Shown here: positions 21,863 to 30,914 of the stretch, one piece after another | Layout: each line of letters opens with the position of its first letter | Numbering within the stretch: the first letter of the stretch is position 1 | NCBI GenBank assembly: GCA_019096155.1 | Contig: JAHCVI010000005.1 | Location: 258,468 to 322,467 of the forward strand | Length of the DNA stretch: 64,000 nt | Reading direction: 5' to 3' | DNA from: Staphylotrichum longicolle | Taxonomy: Eukaryota > Ascomycota > Sordariomycetes > Sordariales > Chaetomiaceae | Program-made: the position numbers and the translations under genes | The notes under the pieces: model-generated | The model's input: the letters and a program-made list of their open reading frames with translations, nothing else | Told to the model about the DNA's origin: nothing | Database searches by the model: none

Positions 21863-23455
21863 TCAATACCCGTCCCGCAGTCTCGCCTCATCCCGCTTCT
21901 GCTGCCGCGACGGCACCGCGTCCCGGATTTGCGCCAGGGGTCTCTGCCCCTGGATCCTCCGCCGGAACTTCAAGTACCCGTGCCCCGTGGCCGTGGTGTC
22001 GTGCAGCTGCGCCACGACGCGGTACAGCCCGTCGTACCGGATGCCCACCTCCGGGGCCCACACCCGCGTGCCGGCGCCCGCCCCGCGCCCCGCGCTCCGC
22101 AGCACGCGCACCGCGCCCCGCGTGGCCAGCGACCGCTGCAGCGCGCGCGTGTCGGCGCTCGGGGCGCTGGGGAGGTTGGTGCGCGGGCTGTCGGCCGAGT
22201 AGTGCAGGATGTCCCCGTTGTCCGTGTCCAGGCTGTGGTACACGGCGGAGCTGCCCGACACGACGATGGAGTAGGCGCCCACGGTGGGCGAGCCGCAGAT
22301 GCCCTTGATGGCGGAGCCGTGGGCGCCCGCGTACAGCGCCGCCATCTGCAGCGGCCACCAGTCGCCCGGGGCGAGGCCGTTGTGGCCCAGGACCTTGGCG
22401 TCACGCTTCTGGGCGAGGTAGCGCGGGTCGAAGTGGTAGGTGGTGCGCGGGGGTGTGGAGCGCACTGTCATGTAGAGGCCGTGCATGATGCCGGCTGTGC
22501 CCCAGATGGGGTGGTCCGGGGGCGGGAGGCGGATCGCGGGCGCAGCGGCAGGTTGTGCGACGGGGCCAGGAACATCGCCATGATCAGACACGGGAGAGTG
22601 GGATGGAGCTGCAGCGGGAGCAGAAGTCGCGTCAGAACCAGAAACGGAGCCCGCAGCTGGAGAGTGGATAAGAGAATCAGTCTCGCCCGGGGAGCGACTA
22701 GGGCCTCTGTTGGGGAGAGTGGTGTTGTTGACAGTGGCAAAGCGTGAGCGGCGGGGTCTGGCGTTGTTGGAATTGTTGTTCTCGGTGATGGGGCGGCTGG
22801 TGGTGGTCAAGGTGTTCTGGTGGCTGGTAGTGCCAGCCCTGCTATTCCCTTGGCCCCAGTTGTCACGCTCAAACTTGGCGTGAATCGCGGCCGCCCAGTG
22901 TGCAATGTCCTCCGGCACGCGGTCTCGGTGGTCCTCACGAGATAGCAGTCGTAGGGCCTCATCGATGCGGTTTGGGTATCCTTTGAGGGTCGAGATCCGA
23001 ACGTCATGTCCAAATTCAAGGTGCCACAAAAACGAGCGGATCTGCTCCGTTCTCCTTGCAAGCTCTGCATCTGGAACTCCAGTGCTGCCTGCTCTTCGTC
23101 GTGCTCTGACAAGGAAGGTCATGACCTCGTTCCAAGCCCTTCCCATTGTTCCAGTCCAGGCCGGGAGCAGTTGGGCCCTTCTGGCACGCTGGTTGTCCTC
23201 GTGGGCAGAAACATTGTCGGCAGCAGGAGTGGCCTGGGGGGTGGCCATGGGGGTGGTGGGAGTGCTGCGAGGGTCGGCGGTCGAAATTCCGGAAGCGCCG
23301 ACTGAGGTCGGAGCAGGTCCGGAGTCGGCCCCACTAATCCCGGCCCCACTCGGAGCCGAAGCAACGACAGCCATCGGCGCGATCGGAACGGAAGGAACGG
23401 AAGCGGTCGGCTGCTCACCGGCATCTGTCGGAATGCTGCCCGCGAGTTCAGGCAT
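21863..23455 (-). CDS. SRA-YDG domain protein
   Basis: Single exon, 530 aa, ATG at 23455. The C-terminal part (about 355-505) has SRA/YDG landmarks in order: AGAHGSAIKGICG, GAYSIVVSG (393-401), DNGD (412-415), an RALQRSLATR helix, VRVLRS, and APEVGIRYDGLYRVV with the YDG at 474-476. SRA domains bind methylated or hemimethylated DNA by base flipping in UHRF1, plant SUVH proteins and bacterial modification-dependent nucleases. No RING, PHD, SET or HNH motif is present. The N-terminal 90 residues are Ala/Pro/Ser-rich; residues ~95-200 form a separate helical block (ELARRTEQIRSFLWHLEFGH, PEDIAHWAAAIHAKF); 205-315 is disordered. A nuclear methyl-DNA reader is the likely role by family; binding is untested. 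Confidence 0.88.
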   Translation of the reverse strand: MPELAGSIPTDAGEQPTASVPSVPIAPMAVVASAPSGAGISGADSGPAPTSVGASGISTADPRSTPTTPMATPQATPAADNVSAHEDNQRARRAQLLPAWTGTMGRAWNEVMTFLVRARRRAGSTGVPDAELARRTEQIRSFLWHLEFGHDVRISTLKGYPNRIDEALRLLSREDHRDRVPEDIAHWAAAIHAKFERDNWGQGNSRAGTTSHQNTLTTTSRPITENNNSNNARPRRSRFATVNNTTLPNRGPSRSPGETDSLIHSPAAGSVSGSDATSAPAAAPSHSPVSDHGDVPGPVAQPAAAPAIRLPPPDHPIWGTAGIMHGLYMTVRSTPPRTTYHFDPRYLAQKRDAKVLGHNGLAPGDWWPLQMAALYAGAHGSAIKGICGSPTVGAYSIVVSGSSAVYHSLDTDNGDILHYSADSPRTNLPSAPSADTRALQRSLATRGAVRVLRSAGRGAGAGTRVWAPEVGIRYDGLYRVVAQLHDTTATGHGYLKFRRRIQGQRPLAQIRDAVPSRQQKRDEARLRDGY

Positions 23456-25354
23456 TGTTGTTATCGGAACTGGTTATATAGGCGAAATGCATTCGGCGGT
23501 GGATGGGAGGAGAGACGACAGATCGGAGACGAAAAGCGCTTGAGTTGGAACGACGTGAGCCTTGGAGCTGTGCTTGGTTGAAACGAGGCTGTTGGCGATA
23601 TGAAAAGTTGCGATCAAATTCCGGCAGTGAAACCAGGTCCCAGGCCGTTGAAGGATTTCTGGTGGTCAACTTGCTCGTGGTCGCAGTTTGTTTGTCGATT
23701 CAATGGTCGAGTTTGTGATGGATGCTTTTCGCAAGTGCGCCAAAGTTGCTGAGGGTTCGTTGGGTTTGTGCATGTGATGGAAACGTGGGGCATGCCCCGC
23801 GTGCTTTTCATGGCTTATGGTCAGCTTCTGCACCGAGATAAACACCACAGCACCAAAGCAAAGGCGAGCACCAGGAGCCACTTTAAACAACACCAATTAA
23901 AAGTCACTACACTAACTCATTGAAATGCGGTGTTCTATCGTCCTGAATTTCCTTGCTCATAAAGTCTCTCCTGTTCAATTTGGTGGGAGATGGGTGGGCA
24001 CGGTCTGGGATAGCTCACGATGAAATCAACGCGGCAAGATTGAGGCAGGAAAGTTGGAGGACCGTGGAATTGGCCTTTGCTTGAGAAAGCAAGAGCAACA
24101 AGTGGCGATCACGATCGTCCTGTTGCAGAATTTAAACAAGTGTTTATTCGGTCCTCAAGGCTCAGCAAGGGAAGAGTTGGCGGAGACAAAAAATAATGCG
24201 GCCAGTCCTTGACTGAGATGGTATGGCAGTTCCCAGAACACAAACGGACCTCCGGATACGAAGCCTGAGAGTTATTCCTAAATTTTGACACAACACGTTC
24301 TTGATGGGAGATCTACGCTTCAATGAGGATGGAGAAAGAGTAGTTGGAGTCCAGTCCTGTGCGCTGCGCACTGAAGGGCAATGTCCTGTTCAGACATGCT
24401 GGAAAGAAGTCGCAACTGCAATGTGATTGGTCGGAGAGCAGACAATCAAATGACTCACAGGGATAACTTTGACATGATGAACGCGGTTTTCAGTGGCCTA
24501 GGTAGGCACACTTTAGGGGGTACATGCGATTCACAAAAGGAACATGGCAGAATGGACAGTCATAAAGACGTCATTTCAAGGCTCCAAGGCCAAAAGAGGA
24601 CAGCTTCAAAACTGGATTTTCAGCAGAGTGTTTTCCCAAGTGTTCTTTTTCCTCTGTCCGGCTCTTCTTAGCCTTCTAAAAGCGCTTCTTATCTAGAGCT
24701 TCCGTTAAAGCGCTTCTGGCGTTGAAATATAGTGGGATCAGATAGAGAATTTCCTTACCAAGCTTGTCCTTATCGTCATGTATGGCTTGAAACGAATGTT
24801 GCCCCCAAGGGGTGCCGGAGAGACCCGTGCTGCCCAACACGACGATGTAGACAACAGATTGAATTCAGGGCTTGGCGGCCGTCCGCTCCAGCAGCGGGCA
24901 GCAATTGCGGCTCTGCAGCGCGTGGCTGAGTGAGTGGACTGCCAAACTTTAGCTCATGCAACCCTTCCTATGAGCTATACGTTCTAGGTTTAGACCACTC
25001 CCAAAGTTGCGATAAACTGGCTGGACTTTTCAGCTGACAGAGCTGTTGCAGGCAAACGGCTTGGCCTCATGTAACAAGAATACCAACACCATACTAGCCA
25101 GTCTTGGCCCAGGGCTAAATTGAATTTATTGAGGCTCTGCGGGAAGTCTTGGGTGACAGTTGGGCCACCGTTCTGGCAATGCGGTGACCTCTGGCCATCT
25201 GGAGTTGTTGTGGTCACAAGGCTGTGGACGAGAGATTCTTAGGTACCTTACATAAATGACGCCGCTACCCACCATACATGTGCTCCCCTTTCTGCTCTGC
25301 TCACCACGCTCTTTGACACTCGACATTCTTTACAAGGCACCGTCGTCAGGCACC
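23456..25354. other. Intergenic, no gene seen
   Basis: About 1.9 kb between two divergently placed genes. The part around 23900-24700 reads more AT-rich than neighbouring coding sequence. No sustained coding sequence, inverted repeats or tandem arrays recognised. An in-frame ATG at 25256 upstream of the PAN gene was not chosen because it would bury the signal peptide. Confidence 0.4.
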
Positions 25355-26509
25355 ATGAAGGCTCTGTCAAAGAAGCAGGGCATCGTCCTGTTGTTGTCCA
25401 GCTTTTGCTTGTTCACAAACTCCCTCGCCACGAGTGCCAAGCGAGCGACGGACCCCCCGAACTGTGACTCAACCTACACGACCGACTCCGGAAGCATCTA
25501 CCAAATCACCTGCGGACGGGAATATTACGGCGGCGACATCGGCTTCTTCCACGTCCAGACGTTTGCCGAATGCATCAAAAACTGCGACAGACTTCCCGGC
25601 TGCATCGATGTCAGCTACGCCAACGACGGCGGCGGGTGCTGGGCCAAGAGCACCGTCAACACACTTGTTCCTGCTCCTCACGTGTGGACGGCAGAGTTGA
25701 TCCAACAGGGCACTGCTGTGTCTGCACCGCTGGACTGCACCAACGGACGGTCTGACGGGGTCGTGTACACAACCGAGGGCGGAACGGCGTACCATATTCT
25801 GTGCGGGCAGGATTTCGCCGGTGGGGACATCCACGGTGCGGCCAAGGCTGTCTCGTTTTTTGAAGACTGCTTAAGCCACTGCGATGAAGTAGCGGGATGC
25901 GCTGCTGTCTCGTATGCGAATGGCCAATGCTATCCCAAGAGTCAGACCAGTGACGAGGTTCATAACCGGCCTCATGTGTGGGGAGCCAAGGTCGTCGTTG
26001 GAGCTGGAGCCGGTACCACCACGAGCAGCAGCAGCAGCAGCGCCCCTACCTCGTCAAGCAGTGTCGCCGAGTCGTTATCCAGCAGCAGTGTGACTTTCGT
26101 CGAGTCGAGTATCTCGTCATCCGTGGCCCCCAGCAGCACCTTTGCAACCTCCGTTTCATCGACGACTTCCAGCACCCCGTCTTCTTCTTCTGCAACTTCG
26201 TCGGTTGAAGTGTCGTCGCCGTCGTCATCCCCGACTTCGTCATCCCAAGACATTACTTCTTCGACAACGAGCAGCATCCCGTCGACTTCGGCGACTTCGG
26301 AACCCTCGAGCACGCCTACGTCGGGAGACACATCATCCTCAGTTACCGAGACGTCCACGACGGACTCGACCCCAGAATCGTCCCAGCCGCCGTCTTCTGT
26401 TTCACTGGCCTCCAGCACCGCGGCCACAGACGGAGTCACAACATCATCCTCTTTGCCAACCTGGTGGGGCGGGCCTGTCCCATCCGACTACTTCGCTTCG
26501 ACCGAATAG
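25355..26509 (+). CDS. Secreted protein with two PAN/Apple-like modules and Ser/Thr-rich stalk
   Basis: 384 aa to the first stop. The ATG at 25355 (CACCATGAAG) precedes a signal peptide (core GIVLLLSSFCLF). Two homologous cysteine-rich modules follow at ~37-118 and ~128-222. Each reads Y..T..G..Y.I.CG....GGDI, then C...CD...GC..VSYAN..C..KS and PHVW, the pattern of fungal PAN/Apple-like domains. Residues ~231-365 are almost entirely Ser/Thr, a likely O-glycosylated stalk. It ends in TAG at 26507-26509, but the frame stays open beyond (next entry), so the true C-terminus is uncertain: a real stop, a nonsense mutation, or an intron spanning the TAG (a weak GTCACA donor at ~26433 with the CGAATAG acceptor would keep phase). 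PAN modules bind protein or carbohydrate; the ligand is unknown. Confidence 0.8.
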   Translation: MKALSKKQGIVLLLSSFCLFTNSLATSAKRATDPPNCDSTYTTDSGSIYQITCGREYYGGDIGFFHVQTFAECIKNCDRLPGCIDVSYANDGGGCWAKSTVNTLVPAPHVWTAELIQQGTAVSAPLDCTNGRSDGVVYTTEGGTAYHILCGQDFAGGDIHGAAKAVSFFEDCLSHCDEVAGCAAVSYANGQCYPKSQTSDEVHNRPHVWGAKVVVGAGAGTTTSSSSSSAPTSSSSVAESLSSSSVTFVESSISSSVAPSSTFATSVSSTTSSTPSSSSATSSVEVSSPSSSPTSSSQDITSSTTSSIPSTSATSEPSSTPTSGDTSSSVTETSTTDSTPESSQPPSSVSLASSTAATDGVTTSSSLPTWWGGPVPSDYFASTE

Positions 26510-27897
26510 GTACCGCCGCCCGCACCGACCGGAACCGATCCGCCGTGTCTCGCGAACCCAGCAGACTCCCTCGAGAGACAGTTCCACCTCCTCGACTTCA
26601 AACAGCAGGGTTTTCTGGTCGACCTAGGCGACCGCCCTGGCCTTCCACCGCTGGCCGAGACGGAAGAACAAGGCAGGGCGATGCTGGATGCGATTGAGGA
26701 CTGGGTGCCCACATTGTATCGGTTCGAGAGCCCTGCTCCCGCGTCCGGTGCTGATGATGGCTGGTACGATATTGTGGTGGTTGGCTCGGCTGCAGGATCC
26801 AAGCGGTATCTCTCCCTCGAGGCCGACGGGACAATTGGATTCGCCACGGGGTCGTCACCGTCCACAACTACGGTCTTCTTCTCTGGTTGCAACGGCCGCA
26901 TTCGCATCCACGCACCTGACGGCGCGCTGTACACTGTCCACGCACCTGACGGCGCGCTGTACACTGTCCACGCACCTGACGGCGCCTTGTACACTGTCCA
27001 CGCCACTGGCCCAGGCCTTGCGGCCACGGCGGTTCTAACGGAGGGAGATCCCCGGAACGACGGCGTCACCGTCCTCCCGCCGGAATACAACGTCAATGCC
27101 ACGACATCAGAAACTGGACAGGGTAGCAACGCGAAGCGCAATCACGGCAGCAACCTCAGAAGCAACCTCGACCGTCGTCAGTCGCAGCCCGCGAGCCAAC
27201 AAGTCCTCGACCGCTGCGGCACCTATGCTATCGGCGTCGGCAGCCTCGCGTCGCGATTTGATGTGAACGACCAGTACGGCGTCGGACCCCCGGAGACCAA
27301 CGGGTGCGGGTCCAAGGGGACCGAGTGGGTGCCCGACACTGTGCTGAGCTCGAACTGGACCGGGTGTTGCAACGCACACGACACTTGCTACGGCACCTGT
27401 CGTATGCCGTTTGGCACTTGCAATGAAAGGTTCCTGGACTGCTTGTATATGAGGTGCTGGGCGAGCGTGAATCTCTTCAATCCTCCGGTACGCATTGCCG
27501 GGCGTAAACTGCCATCTCTTCTTCTACTCTCCTCTCTCTCCTACTTACCAAACTTACCTACCTCGCGGGTACTTCTAGTTATTCTGTTTTTTTCTTTCCC
27601 TCCGAACACGGCCCGGCTAACATGTGTGGAAAACAGAACCTCCTTGCCTGCCGTGCGATCGCCAACCTCTACTACGCCGTTGTCAGCGCAAGGCCCGGCA
27701 GGGAGGCGTATAACAGGGCCACCAAAGAACGGTGTCTGTGCACTTGCTGGAACCATTGGACCGACCAGGGCATCAGAACCTGCCCGGTTGGCGCCTTGGT
27801 CGAGTGCAGGAGGGTCTTGGACTCCGACGTCAATAACTGCGGTGGCTGCGATTGGAGGTGCCCCGCCGGATACGAATGCCAATGGGGTGAATGTTGA
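26510..27897 (+). CDS. Phospholipase A2-like region continuing the frame of the PAN gene
   Basis: In the same frame as the PAN protein and separated from it only by TAG 26507-26509. Open from 26510 to 27487, then a 149-nt intron (27488-27636, GTACGC..AACAG) and a last exon 27637-27897; 412 aa after the stop. The first 170 residues (ERQFHLLDFKQQGFLVDLGD, YLSLEADGTIGFATG, VFFSGCNGRIRI) look like a small beta domain and contain a triple 10-aa repeat. The second half has the PLA2-type signature CCNAHDTCYGTC, with the His-Asp pair expected of secreted phospholipases A2. The end is cysteine-rich (NNCGGCDWRCPAGYECQWGEC type). First in-frame ATG after the stop is 26681. Without the upstream exon it has no signal peptide, which argues for one long secreted fusion protein. 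Enzyme activity is inferred from the motif only. Confidence 0.65.
26909..26998 (+). repeat. Three tandem 30-bp units coding HAPDGALYTV
   Basis: Copies at 26909-26938, 26939-26968 and 26969-26998. The first two are identical in DNA; the third differs at two positions (GCCTTG for GCGCTG). In frame, so the protein gains three identical decapeptides. Confidence 0.95.
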
Positions 27898-29361
27898 GCC
27901 CCAGGTACCTGGCGAGCCTGATAGGTCACTTGAACTTGGTCTTGCGTGTTGCTCATCACATATGTCTTGGGTTCAAAGTTTTGAGCTACCTCGTCCGGCT
28001 TGTCTCCTCTTGCCGCTCACAGACACGACGCAGGCGGGGACGGACAGTATGCGGGTTGAACTTAGGTCAGTGGTAAACAGCGTCGAAGGTTAAAGAAATA
28101 TAAGGCAGAATCAAGGAATCATGTTGGCGGGGATGTGGGCAATAGCTAAGCTTCGAATGTGGCATTAGTTGCTTTCCCAATGTTAACCTGAATGCCAGCT
28201 CCAGTTCTCAGCCTCGCCTGCGACAAGTTTTCCAGGCACCTCCCTAATGTCATGTGAGATGAATACTTCTCAACTCTATCGCGGATTCTAGCCTGTACCA
28301 AATAAGGTTCAATGAGATTACCCTAAAGCCGTACTTGGTAGTAGTACCTTATCTCAAGGAAAGCTAGTTCCAGTTTTGGTAACCGGTGGCCTTCGGTTTG
28401 GTCATCCCCTTGCGACGTACCCCGTTTACCGCCCTTGGTCGGAGATATTTTCTCCAAGTCGTCTGGGTCAAGCAGTAAGGTCAGTACAATGGCCGGCAAC
28501 CATTTTTTTGGCAAACATGTCAAGGGGGACGAGGAAGACGAGGTAAAATTCCGCGGGGCCGGTTGAGGTCTCTTGGTGTCCCCCACCACACAACACTAAG
28601 GCAAGGCAAGGCATAGGTTCCCGTTCGCCTTCCCAACATTGTGTTCATCGAAACAAAACCGTGTGTGCGTGCAGGAACGACAAGGCAGAACAAAGTCTGG
28701 TGAGAACATGCGCCGTTGTCTGTCCGAGAACGCTGAAGCGTCCGCCTCTGAAGTCTGAACCGGTAACGTTATTGGCTTCCGAGCTCGAATCTGGCCAGCC
28801 ACATGCATACGAAAACAAGGGGCTTCAGAAAGGGGGGTGCACAGACCTAGTTATGGGACACGGCCAATCACGAAATTGGCCCCGAGCCGCCATCCTCTTA
28901 AGAGTGTTTGAAGCCCCGGCGCCCCTCCAGTTTGTCCTCTGTTCCCCTTCATCCTCACGACGACTTGTCGGACGACTCGTCACAGCCGTCTGCGGCTCTT
29001 CTCTCAGTTGCAGTTACGTGTTACTCAAGAAAGTAAGAGCTCCGCGATCTTTGGACGTCTGTATTCAGTCGTTTTTTGTTTCGTGGGGGATTTGTTAAGT
29101 CTTCCGGACGTTGCTAACCTTGGTGGGATTCGGACAGTTCCATCATCCTCCAAGCCCCCTCTTGTCTGGCGCCGAGCTTGACTCGGCGTTTCAGGCATTC
29201 AGAGCCATCGCCATGATCATCACATAGAACAAGACGAGCCCGGGATCCCCGACGTCTCAGCATGTTATCACGACTTTTACTATCCGCCATTCGAGTTGGC
29301 ATGGAACGGAGGAGCCCAGGCGTACACCGATTTGAGCGAGCCATGGCTGTCTCTCGACTCC
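27898..29361. other. Intergenic with a dispersed-repeat copy
   Basis: Holds repeat copy 1 (28046-28470) and, from 28860, pyrimidine-rich promoter-like sequence. A GTAAGA donor near 29034 and a CGGACAG acceptor near 29140 could delimit a leader intron of the zinc-finger gene. Nothing else recognised. Confidence 0.4.
28046..28470. repeat. Dispersed repeat, copy 1 (decayed)
   Basis: Shares about 360-420 bp with 33312-33680: both begin GACAGTATGCGGGTTGAACT, continue through a GTTGCTTTC block and end in a GGCCTTCGG..TTGCGACG..CGGTCGGAG block. On the minus strand the last block resembles the C-terminus of the ORF at 33559-34047 (QLELA/KLELA, RKES..AEGRR/QGDD..TEGHR). This copy has A or T at many places where the other has G or C, and its reading frame has no matching N-terminal part. 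Confidence 0.75.
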
Positions 29362-30146
29362 ATGCAGGCGCCAGACACGGTTGCCGACAGCGCCCTTAGT
29401 TTCACGCCACAACTGGATTGGATCTCGCCTGAACCATTTGTGTTAGATCTTGTCACCCAGTCGTCGCAGTCACCAGTAGCTTCTGCTAATCTCACGGCAC
29501 CACCCTCGTTATATTTTGGGGCCCCGGTTGAGGCATCGCAGGCCACGGCTCCCGATCCCTCAGAATCAGCTTCCTTTAACTTCAACTCTCCGCTAGAGCA
29601 GTCACAATCACCACCCACCACGGCGGTGCCGGGTTCCCCTGCGACAAACCCCCCAGGGCCCAAACATCCCCCGCCCTCGGGCTTGACTTGCCTCCATTGT
29701 CACATTACCCCAGCTGATGTGAAATCCCTGGCGTAAGTCTTGCTCACTCGCCGCGGTGGCACTGACTGCCGTGCTGACTTCCGTTCCTCAGGAGCCACAT
29801 CGCGGCCAACCATTCGTCGCCGGGCCGTTACTTTTGTGGAAGGACGGGCTGCAGCGCGCACACTCTTGAGAGATCGCTGGAGCGGCACCTGCGAACCTCA
29901 CCGTATCATCTCGGCGCTCTCTACATGTGCCGATGCGACCTGCAACAGCGCAAAGACAAGCATCAGCCGCATCTCCAACGTTGCGACAGCAAAGACATCT
30001 TGCCGTACACATGCGTGTGTGGGAATCAAGTCGACAGCAGAAGCTCTAGCGGCCTTCAGATACACCAACACCACATCAAGGACTGTGGGAAGCTGAGGAG
30101 AGGGAGGCCGCCTGGCCGAAAGACGGGACAGCGACGACGACAATGA
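29362..30146 (+). CDS. C2H2-type zinc-finger protein with AT-hook-like tail, 5' end uncertain
   Basis: Two exons, 29362-29732 and 29792-30146 (59-nt intron, GTAAGT..CCTCAG), 241 aa from the first in-frame ATG. The frame is open upstream to 29182 without another ATG, so an upstream coding exon is possible. N-terminal ~120 residues are acidic/Pro/Ser-rich, activation-domain-like. CLHCHITPADVKSLASHIAANH is a C2H2 finger split by the intron. A second Cys/His block (FCGRTGCSAHTLERSLERH) and a third (CVCGNQVDSRSSSGLQIHQHHIKDC) are degenerate fingers. The last residues RRGRPPGRKTGQRRRQ contain the RGRP core of an AT-hook. Likely a nuclear DNA-binding regulator; targets unknown. Confidence 0.7.
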
Positions 30147-30914
30147 CAAGGACGGACGAGAATGTGTTTGGGAAGCAGCCATGCGTCTCGCCAGCGTTCT
30201 TTGTGTCCCGCGAGGGATCAAACACCGGTGAAAATGCATGGCTGTGAGAGCACCTGAGGCTGTATGGTAATAAGGCAACGGGATATCATGGTGGTTCGGA
30301 AGGGGGGCCTGGGCAGACTCGAGGCATGTAGGATGATCTCTCGTCAACGGTTGGCCATGTCTGGACAAACGCCGTTCTTCGAAAGGGGTCGCGAAGGCTG
30401 ACGCAAGGCGGCCGCGCCGACACCGGGCCACGTCCAATGAGGAGGCACTTTTTCCACACTCCCTCCGCTGTCTACATGATTGCTGGAGGGCATGACTTTA
30501 TCTCATGGCCTGGGAGTCCCTGGGTGCGTTCTCTTAGAGGTTTGATTGATGACAGTCCTGACCGGCGCGTCACGCAGGTAAAAGAACACTTCTCATACAA
30601 GGCTTGGTTTTCATGTACACGTAGTTCTAGACTTTAGGGAGGCATTTGTGGCTTGCCATGCGATGGTGCCAGGGTACTTTAAACAAACTGGAAACCAAGG
30701 ATTTCTCTCTTTTCCCCTTTGACCAGAAGGCCAGATTGTCAGTTCCGTTACTCCGTGTGTACGAAGAGACCTTGCGTCTCCCATGAAGCATGCATCCCAT
30801 CAACTCAACTGTGTTGCAGAATCGTATTCCTTGGAAAGTCTCGACCGTGACATTCCCGCCCAACCGCGGGGATTTTGAATTCCTCAACTACTGTCCACAA
30901 AATGGTATCTAAGA
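30147..30914. other. Convergent intergenic region, no gene seen
   Basis: Separates the 3' ends of the zinc-finger gene and the minus-strand unknown gene. No coding pattern or repeat recognised. Confidence 0.4.
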
